Source: Sinorhizobium arboris LMG 14919 | GTDB lineage: Bacteria; Pseudomonadota; Alphaproteobacteria; Rhizobiales; Rhizobiaceae | Reading direction: 5' to 3' | Length of the DNA stretch: 64,000 bases | Assembly (NCBI RefSeq): GCF_000427465.1 | Contig: NZ_KE386497.1 | Coordinates: 190,162 to 254,161 of the forward strand | Shown here: one piece after another, positions 46,216 to 56,030 of the stretch | Layout: the number at the start of each line of letters is the position of its first letter | How positions within the stretch are numbered: position 1 is the stretch's first letter | Notes under the pieces: model-generated | Database searches by the model: none | Told to the model about the DNA's origin: nothing | The model's input: only the letters and a program-made list of their open reading frames with translations | Program-made: the position numbers and the translations under genes

Positions 46216-47151
46216 ATGCTTGGCTCTGAAGAAGTTTATGTAGTCGGCTCTTACGGAGTCGCGTTTTGGATTGTGGGCGAGGTGCCGGCGCCGGGTGAAA
46301 CCTTGCTGGGGTCGGGGTTCGCCTTCGGAAATGGCGGCAAGGGCTCCAATCAGGCTATCGGAGCTGCGCGACTTGGCGCCAGATGCAGCCTGCTGGCAGG
46401 CGTTGGTGCCGACAAATTTGGTTTAGAAGCTCTGGAACTTTGGCGAGCCGAAGGCGTCAACTGCTCTGCAGTTAGGCAAATGGCCGAGACGCCCACAATG
46501 GCGGGAATCATCATTCTCGATGCCGTAGGCGAGAACCGCATCATCACAGATCCTGGCGCCAACGCGCGGCTCACGGCCAGCGATGTCGAAGGCTTCGCAG
46601 ACACTTGGAAGAGCCCGGGCATCCTACTTACGCAGCTTGAGATCCCCATCGAGGCCGCAGCCCGCGCCCTAGCCATCGGCAAGGCGCGGGGGCTTACCAC
46701 CATTCTTAATCCGGCACCTGCCCGCGCCCTGCCGAAGGAGATCCTTGCCGATGTTGACATCCTAACCCCGAACCAGTCCGAAGCGCGCATCCTGCTGGGG
46801 CTTGAGGCGGACGATCGGCAGGCGGACGCCGAAGTAGCGGCAAGACTACGCGGCCTGGGCGTTAGACACGTCGTAATGACCCTGGGAGCGGATGGTGCCC
46901 TGATTGCCGGGCCCGACGAAATGACCAAAATCGCAAGCTACCCGGTCGACGTCGTCGATACCACCGGGGCCGGAGATGCATTCAACGGGGCACTCGCTGC
47001 AGGACTGGCTAGCGGATTGACGCTCGCTGAGGCCGTTCGCCGCGGCACCGCAGCCGGCGCCATCGCAGTCACGAAAAAGCTCGTGGTTCCGGCATTGCCC
47101 GATGAGAGACAGATCTCAGAGTTAATGAAAACAGGAACCGCTCTCCGATGA
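46216..47151 (+). CDS. PfkB-family sugar kinase (ribokinase-like)
   Basis: 311 residues. N-terminal GGKGSNQAIGAARLGA (PfkB signature 1) and C-terminal DTTGAGDAFNGALAAGLASG (signature 2 with the catalytic Asp). ATP-dependent phosphorylation of a sugar or sugar acid in the cytoplasm. Overlaps the next gene by 4 bp. With a nucleoside-hydrolase-like enzyme it could phosphorylate a released ribose-like sugar. Confidence 0.85.
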   Translation: MLGSEEVYVVGSYGVAFWIVGEVPAPGETLLGSGFAFGNGGKGSNQAIGAARLGARCSLLAGVGADKFGLEALELWRAEGVNCSAVRQMAETPTMAGIIILDAVGENRIITDPGANARLTASDVEGFADTWKSPGILLTQLEIPIEAAARALAIGKARGLTTILNPAPARALPKEILADVDILTPNQSEARILLGLEADDRQADAEVAARLRGLGVRHVVMTLGADGALIAGPDEMTKIASYPVDVVDTTGAGDAFNGALAAGLASGLTLAEAVRRGTAAGAIAVTKKLVVPALPDERQISELMKTGTALR

Positions 47152-47915
47152 AGATAAAGGTCGCTTTCCTTCCCACCAGCCCCCTGGCTATCGCCGGCGA
47201 CGTATGTATCGTCGTCGATGTGATCCGCGCCACGACAGCTATTGTTACTCTTTTCGACGCCGGCAGCGATCGTGTGTTTGTGGGAGGATTTGGCTCGGAC
47301 GTCACCAAAGCGCGCGCCGCGGTGGGCGAGACTGGAGTTATTTGCGCGGAGCGGGATGATGGATCACCGCCCCTCGGCTTCGATCATGAGCCCTCGCCGT
47401 CATTGCTGTCCGGACTCGATCTATCGGGCCGCTTTTCGATGCTGGCAACCGCCAATGGCACGCCAGCAATTCTCGCAGCAGTTCGAGAAGGTGCATCCTT
47501 GATACTGCTTGGTTCATTGCGAAACCTGGATGCGGTTGCCTGGCGCGCGCTCGCGGAAGCATCATCGCGCAATGCAGACATAACGATTATCTGCTCCGGC
47601 CAACTGCGCAATGCACGTATCGCGATTGAAGATAGCTATTGCGCCGGAATGATCGTTTCACAGTTTTGTGAATTTGCGAATGATGACGCTGTCGAACTCG
47701 ACGACTCTGCGTCGCTCGCTCGCGGTTTCTCAATTTCACAAAATGGCGCCGTGCCGGTGTTGCTGAGTTCGATGACCGGGCGACGCTTCATTGGCAATTA
47801 TCGACAGCACGATGTGGAGTTCTGTGCGCGCATCAACGAATCGACAATCGTTCCTGTCGTCACCGCGCAGCACGAAATTTACGATCATCCGGTATATGTC
47901 CTCGATGCACAGTAG
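47148..47915 (+). CDS. ComB-type 2-phosphosulfolactate phosphatase-like protein
   Basis: 255 residues with the ComB pattern: VVDVIRATTAIVTLFDAG near the start, ATANGTPAIL in the middle, and ICSGQLRNARIAIEDSYCAG, where ComB has CAG...EDxxxAG. ComB is a Mg-dependent phosphatase that turns 2-phospho-3-sulfolactate into sulfolactate (in coenzyme M synthesis in archaea, but widespread in bacteria with unknown roles). In this operon it may remove phosphate from an acid intermediate. Overlap with the kinase (4 bp) supports co-expression. Confidence 0.8.
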   Translation: MKIKVAFLPTSPLAIAGDVCIVVDVIRATTAIVTLFDAGSDRVFVGGFGSDVTKARAAVGETGVICAERDDGSPPLGFDHEPSPSLLSGLDLSGRFSMLATANGTPAILAAVREGASLILLGSLRNLDAVAWRALAEASSRNADITIICSGQLRNARIAIEDSYCAGMIVSQFCEFANDDAVELDDSASLARGFSISQNGAVPVLLSSMTGRRFIGNYRQHDVEFCARINESTIVPVVTAQHEIYDHPVYVLDAQ

Positions 47916-48993
47916 CACAGCCGCAATAAAATTGGTTCATCGCCGACCTCGCGTCCTGGCCACAGCAGACCTCAGCCCAGAGGGTATTGCCTGCCTCCGC
48001 GAAATGAGCGAGCTTAAGTTGGTCGGCTGGGCAGCCGGCGATTGGTTCTGCGATCGCAAGCAACTGATGGACGCAATAGCTGATGCAGAGGTTGTATTAG
48101 CGGGATACGAGTGCTTTGACGAGGAACTGCTGGCTGCCGCACCTCATCTTCGCGCCATCCTGTCAGTGCGCTCGGCTCCGCAAGCGAACATCGATGTAGC
48201 GGCCGCCACGGCGCGAGGCATCGCCGTTTTTCACACTGTGGGAAGAACGGATCACGGCGTCGCAGAGTTCACGGTTGCGCTCGCGCTGGCGCTTATTCGA
48301 CACCTTGTCCCTGCCAGTGCATGGATAAGGTCCCGGTCTCCTAACTTCGACCCCGGGGAGGATTTTTATCGTGGCACGGTATGGGGGCGCGGCGCGGATT
48401 CTCCCCAACTCGCATTCACGGGCATCGAGCTGCATGGTCGCACTCTCGGTATCATCGGCTTCGGGGCAATCGGACGTATCGTCGCCGAAAAGTTTTCCGG
48501 CTTTGGCATGAGAATTGTCGTCCACGATCCTTATGTCGATAGCGGCGAGTTGAAAACGCTCGGAGTCGAACCTGTCTCACTCGACGAACTTCTGGCACGC
48601 TCGGCAATCGTAACATTGCACGCGCGGCTCAGCACGCAAACACGCGGCATGATCGGTGCGAACGAGCTCGATCGGATGGGGCACGGAGCATATCTCATCA
48701 ACACCGGTCGGGCAGGCCTGATAGACACTGACGCGCTGCTACGAGCTTTGGATCGCGGACAAATCGCTGGCGCCGCGCTAGACGTGTTTGACACGGAGCC
48801 GCCTTCGGCGACGGATCCGCTTGTTGCTCATCAGCGCGTCCTCGCGACCCCTCACCTGGCGGCGTGGACCGAAGAAATGCGCGTACGTCATACCCGCAGC
48901 ATTGTGCAAAATCTGCAGCGGCTCTTGGGTGGCAAGGCCGAGCATCTATCGAACCCCGAAGTTCTCACTATGGCTGAGAGGACCTTGCCTTGA
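47896..48993 (+). CDS. D-2-hydroxyacid dehydrogenase family protein
   Basis: About 365 residues from ATG 47896 or 47905; both overlap the end of the ComB gene. NAD(P) loop GIIGFGAIGRIVAEKFSGFG; catalytic residues Arg in VTLHARLSTQTRG, Glu in DVFDTEPP and His in ATPHLAAWTEE. Reduces 2-keto acids or oxidises 2-hydroxy acids such as glycerate or phosphoglycerate-like compounds. Could act on the hydroxyacid made by the ComB-type phosphatase. Overlaps the next gene by 4 bp. Confidence 0.85.
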   Translation: MSSMHSSTAAIKLVHRRPRVLATADLSPEGIACLREMSELKLVGWAAGDWFCDRKQLMDAIADAEVVLAGYECFDEELLAAAPHLRAILSVRSAPQANIDVAAATARGIAVFHTVGRTDHGVAEFTVALALALIRHLVPASAWIRSRSPNFDPGEDFYRGTVWGRGADSPQLAFTGIELHGRTLGIIGFGAIGRIVAEKFSGFGMRIVVHDPYVDSGELKTLGVEPVSLDELLARSAIVTLHARLSTQTRGMIGANELDRMGHGAYLINTGRAGLIDTDALLRALDRGQIAGAALDVFDTEPPSATDPLVAHQRVLATPHLAAWTEEMRVRHTRSIVQNLQRLLGGKAEHLSNPEVLTMAERTLP

Positions 48994-50123
48994 AAATCAT
49001 CGATGTCGCCTCACGTCTCTATCACATCCCGCCGACGGTCTCCTGGGAGGATGCCACACACCGCGTGGCGAGCCTGGAATTCATCATCACCCGCGTGACC
49101 ACAGACGCTGGGGTCGCAGGCGAGGGCTTTGCCTATACGACAGGGATCGGCGGAAGTGCCATCCTCTCCCTGATCGATGATTATTGCCGAACGATGCTTG
49201 TCGGACAAGATCCGCGACAGATCGAACGACTTTGGTCGTTCCTCTATGGCCAATTGCATCGCAGCGGCACCGGGGGCATCAACACCCTCGCATTGGGCGC
49301 GATCGACATCGCGCTTTGGGATATTTCGGCCAAGTGGTATAACGTTCCATTATACCGTCTGCTCGGCGCGCGGCGCGAAAGCATCCCCACCTATGGCAGT
49401 GGAATCGACCTCTTCCTCGCGAGCGACGCTCTACTCGATCAGGTAGATAAGTTCCTGACGCAGGGACACAGGGCGGTGAAGATAAAAATCGGTCGGGACA
49501 ACGCGGAAGAAGATCTCGACCGTATCGTAGCCGTGAAGAAACTGATCGGCCCCACGCGACGACTGTTCGTCGATGCCAATCAGCGCTGGAATGTCGCTGA
49601 CTGCATGTCCCGACTGCAGAAACTAGCCGCCTTCGACCTTGGCTGGATCGAAGAGCCTCTCCATGCGGAGGATATCCGTGGGCACGCCGACCTGCGCCGC
49701 TTTGTGTCGCAGCCCATTGCGGTCGGCGAGAGCCTATATACGCGGCATCAGTTTGCCGATTATCTACAGGCCAACGCCGTCGATGTCGTCCAAGCGGACG
49801 TGTGCCGCGTCGGAGGTATCAGCGAGTGGCTGAAGATCGCCAATCTGTCAGCGTCCTTCCACCGCACCATGGCGCCCCACTACATGTCCGAACTGTCCGT
49901 CGCGGTAATGTGTGCGATCGACAACGCGGACATCCTCGAATGCGTGCACGGCGGAAGCTTCTCCGAAATGGGTGTGCTTCAGACGGAACTTCGCCTTGAG
50001 AACGGAGTGGCCCTTCCATTTGAAACTCCCGGACATGGCGTGATGTTCAACGACGAAAAGCTCGAACCCTTCGCTGTCGATCCTGTTGAACTTCGGACCC
50101 GGAATATGCAGAGCGCAAAGTAA
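48990..50123 (+). CDS. Enolase-superfamily enzyme (mandelate racemase subgroup)
   Basis: 377 residues. Base-bearing K-x-K in AVKIKIGRDN, metal ligands in LFVDANQRW (Asp), GWIEEPL (Glu) and AVGESLY (Glu), then QADVCRVGGISEW and the general-acid His in TMAPHYMSELS. The pattern fits sugar-acid dehydratases or racemases. Its reaction would give a 2-keto-3-deoxy acid. Overlaps the lactonase gene at ATG/TAA (50121-50123). Confidence 0.85.
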   Translation: MKIIDVASRLYHIPPTVSWEDATHRVASLEFIITRVTTDAGVAGEGFAYTTGIGGSAILSLIDDYCRTMLVGQDPRQIERLWSFLYGQLHRSGTGGINTLALGAIDIALWDISAKWYNVPLYRLLGARRESIPTYGSGIDLFLASDALLDQVDKFLTQGHRAVKIKIGRDNAEEDLDRIVAVKKLIGPTRRLFVDANQRWNVADCMSRLQKLAAFDLGWIEEPLHAEDIRGHADLRRFVSQPIAVGESLYTRHQFADYLQANAVDVVQADVCRVGGISEWLKIANLSASFHRTMAPHYMSELSVAVMCAIDNADILECVHGGSFSEMGVLQTELRLENGVALPFETPGHGVMFNDEKLEPFAVDPVELRTRNMQSAK

Positions 50124-51001
50124 TGCGGGTTTATCATGCGTACACAGCGTTCGATTGCCAAAACTTGCTAGGCGAAGGATGCAACTGGAATGCATTGGAC
50201 CACAGCCTCTGGTGGACTGACATTGAAGCGAAGATCGTGTTCCGCTGGGACGACAACGGGAAAGTTGGGACTGTGCGGCAACTTCCCAATCGTGCGGCGT
50301 TCGTCTTTCCACGCGCGGGCGGTGGCTTCGTGCTCGGCTTGCCAAAGTCTATAGTCATTACGGACCCAACCTTCACACACTTCACACAAGTGGCCGAAAT
50401 CGAGCCGCATCTTCCGCAAACCCGCGTCAACGACGCCGCGATCGATCCCTACGGTGGGATCGTCTTGGGCACATACAATGAACAAAGCCGTGAGCCAGTC
50501 GGGGGCGTCTATCGCATTGCGCCCAATGGCGAGGTCGTTAGGCTCTTCGGTGGCGTAGCGGCCGCCAACGGACTGGAATTTTCGCCCGACGGCCGGATCA
50601 TGTACTTCACCGACACAACGGAAGGCACCATCCGGCGTTTCGCCCTGGCTCCGCAATTCGCGGGTCTTGCCGAGATAGGCCCTCTGGCAGGCCCGAACGT
50701 CGCCCCGGGATCGCCTGATGGCGCTACCATGGACATTGATGGGGGCTACTGGAGCGCTAGGCTACGAGGCGGCTGTGTCGTTCGCATCGACCGAAACGGT
50801 CACCTCACGGATCGCGTGGATATGCCGAGTATGGCGCCGACCTGTGTGGCACTTGGCGGCGAAGATCTGAGAACGCTGTTCATAACCTCACGGCGAACCA
50901 GGCAACCGTCTGATGAACTTCTTCGATTTCCCGAGTCCGGCAACCTCTTCCGCATTGAGGTCACTCAGGCTGGACGACCGCCGTTGAGTTGCAGAGTCTA
51001 G
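50123..51001 (+). CDS. SMP-30/gluconolactonase family protein
   Basis: 292 residues, six-bladed propeller type. Metal-binding residues: Glu in LLGEGCNWN, Asn in RVNDAAIDP, Asn in AANGLEFSPDG and Asp in SPDGATMDIDGGYW. Hydrolyses sugar lactones to acids, which is upstream of an enolase-superfamily dehydratase in many sugar-acid pathways. Last gene of the operon. Confidence 0.85.
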   Translation: MRVYHAYTAFDCQNLLGEGCNWNALDHSLWWTDIEAKIVFRWDDNGKVGTVRQLPNRAAFVFPRAGGGFVLGLPKSIVITDPTFTHFTQVAEIEPHLPQTRVNDAAIDPYGGIVLGTYNEQSREPVGGVYRIAPNGEVVRLFGGVAAANGLEFSPDGRIMYFTDTTEGTIRRFALAPQFAGLAEIGPLAGPNVAPGSPDGATMDIDGGYWSARLRGGCVVRIDRNGHLTDRVDMPSMAPTCVALGGEDLRTLFITSRRTRQPSDELLRFPESGNLFRIEVTQAGRPPLSCRV

Positions 51002-51039
51002 CTCTGGGCTGTTGAGCAGTCGAGTGTTCGACTGCCGCG

Positions 51040-52220
51040 AGGGATGCGACGTCACGTCGGCGTTGCGCAGATGAAGGTCATCGAGGTCGCTCGATTGAAG
51101 AAGTCCTGCCGGTGCTGCGAAAAGATGGTGCAGTTGCCGGCACCAAGCCGTCCGATACCGGCCAGCATGGCAGGTGGTGGCCTTCTAGCTTACATCCTCG
51201 TCTCGAAGTTGGACGACCACCTGCCACTGTAACGAGATCTTCGCCCGCATCGGCGCCGACATTCCCGACAGCACGCTGGTCGATTGGTGCGGTCGCGCCA
51301 TGCAGGTGCTTCAGCCTTTGATCGAGCGGATCGAGAGTGCGATCATGGGACGCGACCTTCTCCATGCGACGACACCCCGAACCGGGTGCTCGATCGCTCT
51401 CTCCGAGACAAGGGGCTGGGCAAAGGCGTGAAGTAGGGCAGGATCTGGACGTATGTCCGCGATCAACGTCCCTGGGCGGGCGCGGCTCCACCGGGTGCGG
51501 TCTATTACTTCGCCCCGGACTGGAAGGAAGACCACGTCCATCATCACCTCAGACCGCGCGAGCGGCATCCTTCAAGCTGATGGCTACAAAGGCTACGGGA
51601 AGCTATGACCTTGGGGCGGATGGGACATCTCGCTTCCGAGAGGCGGCATGCTGAGCGCATTGGCGAGGCGACTTCCATGATATCTGGACCTCGAATAAAA
51701 CCGAGATCGCACGCGAGGCTCTCGATGGTATCGGTGCGCTTTACGACATCGAGCGAGACATTACCGGTCAGCCTGCCAATGTCCGTTTTGCCACGCGTCA
51801 AAAGCACAGCAAGCCAAAAGTCGAAACATTCCGTGTCTGGGCCGAAGCGCAACTGACCCGCATTCCGGGTAAAGGCGATTTGGCGCAAGCCTGCCGTTAT
51901 GGCCTGAGCCGCTGGCCCTCATTCTGCTTGTTCCTGGGAGATAGTAGTGTCGCCATCGACAACAATGCCGCCGAGCGAGCCCTGCCCCCAATTGGAATAG
52001 GGCGCAAGAACTGACTATTTGCTGGCGCTGACACCGGCGCGGAGACCCTGGCACGCGCCATGACGATCATCGAGACGGCCAAGATGAACGGCCTCGATCC
52101 ACAGGCCTACCTGGCCGACGTGCTCGATCGCATTCACGATCACAAGATCAATGGGCTCGACGAATTGCTCCCTTGGAATTGGGAGCCTGTTCCCATGAGC
52201 TGCGCAGAGGCCGCCTGATG
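51040..52220 (+). pseudogene. IS66-family transposase (TnpC) remnant
   Basis: Plus-strand frames give CRCCEKMVQLPAPSRPIPAS, LLAYILVSKLDDHLPL, ARIGADIPDSTLVDWCGRAM, GAVYYFAPDWKEDHVHHHL and, at the end, [20 protein letters not shown] and [14 protein letters not shown]. Several stops and frameshifts. It lies right behind the catabolic operon. Confidence 0.85.
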
Positions 52221-52545
52221 GCAACCGTGACCCATGTGTTCAGCATCGACTACGTCGCCAACTTGCTCAACGAAGATTCCGAGCTCCTTTAGGCGATTGT
52301 CAGCAACGAGGACAACCTGAGCTACGGGGCTACGGCAGCATCATCAGCGTCTGCACCGGGCCGGACGACGCAATAACTTCGCTTACCCGCGGCGGAATTG
52401 AAGAACTGGAGCAAATGCTTGCCCATGCTCGCCGCACCGCTGACGAATGGACCGACTTCCTCGAAGACTTCGTCGATGACCAGGAACTCAGGCTCGCATC
52501 AAAGCGAAATCTGCGCGGTAACAACCGGGCGGTTAGTATCTAATA
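52218..52545 (+). pseudogene. Small IS66-associated protein, degenerate
   Basis: ATG 52218 opens THVFSIDYVANLLNEDSELL, a stop, then after a frameshift GGIEELEQMLAHARRTADEW. Proteins of this type (short, acidic, following tnpC) accompany some IS66 elements; function unknown. Confidence 0.5.
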
Positions 52546-52919
52546 CCAATACGAATAATCTGTTTCACGGGCGGCCTCCCCCGATTGAGTACTCCAACGA
52601 ACTCATTCTGGCACACTTGATGCCGTAGGGAGCCGTCCACACCAACAGACCTAGGCGCAGACATAGAAGCTCACATCGGCTCACAACGCGCGCTACGATA
52701 TCCGGCCGCCACCCCTTCCGCCAGACGGGGTTCCCTTGCCGCTTACCGGTACAACAAAGGGGTATGCCCCCGGCCTCCGCTCATGACCTTTTTGCTGAAG
52801 TTGACGCACGCAACTAACTGGCTTGGCGAGAGCGCCCGCATATAAGGATATGAATAGTTCGCCAGTCGATCGTCGCCGCCGCGCACTCGCTATCCTTCAA
52901 ATCCTTCGGAGCCAGTGAA
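52546..52919. other. Intergenic, nothing recognised
   Basis: No open frame with features, no clear terminator for the HAD gene. Confidence 0.4.
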
Positions 52920-55577
52920 TCACCGCTGCGCAGGAGGCATGAATCTTCCTCCTTTATTGCGAGGCGGCCTCCGCAGTGGATCAGATGCCCTCGAAACCAA
53001 TGGGCGGAAGATCACATGATAGTAATGAGGCATTTTGACCAGCTCCAAATCAACGGGACGTATTGTCGCGACACTTGCCTGTGAAAGGCACCGGTAAATC
53101 TCTCCCTCCCGGTTGATTTCTTCCAGATCGAGAGAGCTCGACACATTCCTACACACGTTTCTTGCATTATCCAACAGTTGTATATCTGCGATTTGCAGCC
53201 ATTCATAATGCTCCCCCAGGAGCATTTTCACACTGGTGCCGCTTACATATGGAAGAATAATGGAGAAATATCCGTCATGCAGATGGTGTGCTCTAAGCAA
53301 CACGACCTTGGACTCGTGTGTGCTCTCTATCGAGACTTTCAGAGGTGAAAAACGCACATTCATATCTTCTGGACCTAAATCAAGTTGAAATCTTCTTTGG
53401 ACCAGGCCGCTGAATGTGAAGTCAAGCCCCAAGCTGCGCGTTTCATATGCACCCAGCCGATAAGGTGAGGGCAGGCACCTCACATTCTTCGAAGCACTTT
53501 CTAAGTGATAGATCGTCTTCTTGCGGTCTGGTCCCATAAACTTGTCGTGCTGGAAGTCCTTGAAATATTCCAACTCCGCTTCAATAGGCATGTAGGCATG
53601 GCGGAATAGAGCTGCATGGGCGGCCTGCTGCAAAATAGAATACTCGTGCGTCACACCAGCCTTGGTAAAAAACGTCCTCGCATCATTGATGAACCGCAAG
53701 CATTCAGCTTGAACATTGGCAACCTTCTCGTACTGCTTCTCACTAAGTTTGATCTCCCCCAGAACTGGCTCGCCGTGCAAATCATAGTCCACAACAGCTC
53801 CTTCCTTGAAAGTGCAGCATTGCTCAAATAAAGTGTGATTCCACCAGGGCGACCTAATGAGTGCTTTGCTGTTCGCCGCACGGCAAGGTTCGTCGGAGGC
53901 GACCAGATAGCGGCCCAGTATGTCGACTTTCAATTCTTCTTTGAAGGTGCGAACCAAACATTCCTGCGTTTTGCCGTTCCAGCTTGTGTCTGCCAAGATG
54001 ATGGTATCGCCTTCCTCCAACTCCAATTCCTTCGACATATAGCGCATCAGGCGGGCACGCAAAGCAAAGGAGTTCTTGAATATCAGCTCCAACACATCGT
54101 CGTCATGCAGCAACTGATGGAACGCCGTTTTCGGATCGTCAGATTGATGGGCGATCCGTATGAGCAATTCCGTCACTTCAGGCGGAAGCAAAAGCTGTTT
54201 TGCAGTGGCATGAAAGTTGTCAAATTCGGGTTCGATTCCGCTGATGTAATAATCGACGTCGGCGCGGGTTTTGAAGGAGGCCGCAGTAGCAATGAAGTTG
54301 CGGATTCGTACCAGCTTGCCGACGGGCTTGCGCGCATAGGCTTCACACGCAGCTGAAAGAAGATAAGCATCACGCAACAGAAAGAAGACCCTTACTCGCT
54401 TGCCCTGCTGTTCAAGTGCCTCCACTTCGTCCATAAGAAAACGAGCATAGGCGTATAGCACCGGGCCAAACGACATGTAGCCGATCACTGTCTCAGGGGC
54501 GTACGGCTGCAGGTTTGCTACAGAAAAAACCGGCCGAAATGGACTATAGCGGGGCAGAATAACTGTTTCTGGTGCTGCCTGTTCGAGTACAATCAACGAA
54601 GATGCCGCGTTCTGTAGGCGCAAAAAGTCTGCGGCCTCGGGATCAAACGGCAGGAAATGCAGCGCACGTACGCCCAATTTCCGCGGCACTTGGGCATCGG
54701 ATACGTCATTATCCCCGATGTGAAGTATTTGCGACGCAGGCACGCCACACTCTTTGATTACAACCTGAAAAAGGGCATGGCTCTTCGACGTCCCATAATC
54801 GACAGAGCAGTAAATCTTACTGATTGCCTGCATAACGTTTGCAGGCAAATGCCGAGCCAACAGGCGCCTTAACTCGTCTTCGCGCAAATACGTATCGCTC
54901 ACGACGATAATTTTGATACCACGGGTGTGCGCCAGCCTGATCAGTTCTACGTACGGTGAGAATGCGAAGCAAACATTCACTTCGGTCTGGATTTCCGTCT
55001 CGGCCAAAAGCTCCCGTTCCTCACCAGAAAGCGAAGTAAAAGACCGATAAATATCACCGAGATCGATTTCCCCGGATCCGTTCTCTAAAGGCTTCGCTCG
55101 ATAGGCACGCGCAGCAGCGCTAATGCGTTGGTAAGGAGTTATCCCCAATCTTTGCGCAACGGGATTATCGGCCAGAACGGCGAAAACGTCTTTAGGTGTC
55201 GCTGTCTTGCGCCATAGCAACGTATCGAAACAGTCAAGTGAGAGTACCTTTACGGAATTCCCAAACTTATCCAGAATATTTGGGATATCGTGGACCGTTA
55301 TTTGTGCTTGACGGTTGGTATCACTCATGTCGTTCCAAAGCAGGCGATCCTCCGGTTTTTGCCGCTTGGTGATCCTTTCTGTTAGACCGCCCCCATCTGG
55401 AAACATTGCATCACCGTGACCGATAAATTGGTAGACGTCGTCCCTGGGAAGACGCGGCACGGTCTCGCCATAAAAGTCAGGGTCAGACATATGTTCATTA
55501 GGGAACCGTCCGAAAGACTGCTGACCAATATCGGCTTGCTTTATCTTGGCGGCCAAGCGCTCTAGAATAAGCTGCAT
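52920..55577 (-). CDS. Large HAD-superfamily protein (COG5610-like)
   Basis: 885 residues. A HAD domain at about 110-320: motif I VLSLDCFDTLLWRKT (DxD variant DCFDT), motif II IIVVSDTYLRED and motif IV ILHIGDNDVSDAQV. The rest, about 370-870, has a segment VRVFFLLRDAYLLSAACEAYAR and TIILADTSWNGKTQECLVRT that recalls COG5610-type proteins near surface-polysaccharide genes. No signal peptide or membrane segment. Next gene upstream, 450 bp away, encodes an FkbM-type methyltransferase on the same strand. Possible role in glycan modification; substrate unknown. I looked for a tts box upstream and found none that is convincing. Confidence 0.75.
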   Translation of the reverse strand: MQLILERLAAKIKQADIGQQSFGRFPNEHMSDPDFYGETVPRLPRDDVYQFIGHGDAMFPDGGGLTERITKRQKPEDRLLWNDMSDTNRQAQITVHDIPNILDKFGNSVKVLSLDCFDTLLWRKTATPKDVFAVLADNPVAQRLGITPYQRISAAARAYRAKPLENGSGEIDLGDIYRSFTSLSGEERELLAETEIQTEVNVCFAFSPYVELIRLAHTRGIKIIVVSDTYLREDELRRLLARHLPANVMQAISKIYCSVDYGTSKSHALFQVVIKECGVPASQILHIGDNDVSDAQVPRKLGVRALHFLPFDPEAADFLRLQNAASSLIVLEQAAPETVILPRYSPFRPVFSVANLQPYAPETVIGYMSFGPVLYAYARFLMDEVEALEQQGKRVRVFFLLRDAYLLSAACEAYARKPVGKLVRIRNFIATAASFKTRADVDYYISGIEPEFDNFHATAKQLLLPPEVTELLIRIAHQSDDPKTAFHQLLHDDDVLELIFKNSFALRARLMRYMSKELELEEGDTIILADTSWNGKTQECLVRTFKEELKVDILGRYLVASDEPCRAANSKALIRSPWWNHTLFEQCCTFKEGAVVDYDLHGEPVLGEIKLSEKQYEKVANVQAECLRFINDARTFFTKAGVTHEYSILQQAAHAALFRHAYMPIEAELEYFKDFQHDKFMGPDRKKTIYHLESASKNVRCLPSPYRLGAYETRSLGLDFTFSGLVQRRFQLDLGPEDMNVRFSPLKVSIESTHESKVVLLRAHHLHDGYFSIILPYVSGTSVKMLLGEHYEWLQIADIQLLDNARNVCRNVSSSLDLEEINREGEIYRCLSQASVATIRPVDLELVKMPHYYHVIFRPLVSRASDPLRRPPRNKGGRFMPPAQR

Positions 55578-56030
55578 ATCTATTCTCCTTCACGCAAGCG
55601 CAATCTTTCTGGCTGAGAACTTCTCACTTCTCGTCCACTCTTGGGTCTAGGCCCTCGTCTTCGCCACCCGAACGACCACGTTCTGTATCAAGTCCTTAAG
55701 GAACGCCGTCAAATGGCGCTGACGTAGTCGGCAACATGTCCTTGCTGGAACCGGCGTTGCTCGTCATATCCACCTGCAACGCTGCGATCACACGCAAGCC
55801 TTGCTCACGATAGGTTCGGGGATATCATTGGATCCGCGAAGCCAACCTCCTCCGCGACCTATGCGACGAATTGCAGCGTCCTTTTTGGCCGGAAGCTGCT
55901 AACGAGGATGACGCGCAGCATTTCCGAAACAGCGGCAACGCCAGACGCATCATCGTCGGCACCGGGTGCCGCAGTCCCGTTCGCGGTGCTGACCGAGTAA
56001 GGTGGCCTCCGACCACGACGAGCCACTGCA
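55578..56030. other. 450-bp gap between HAD and FkbM genes
   Basis: Contains open frames without features. A stretch at about 55690-55725 read on the minus strand (CGTCAGC ... TTCCTTA) faintly recalls a tts box, but the central TCGAAAGCT is missing. Confidence 0.35.

Noticed and set aside
55690-55725. tts-box-like CGTCAGC ... CCTTA before the HAD gene
   Set aside because: The central TCGAAAGCT half is absent and spacing is off by one.
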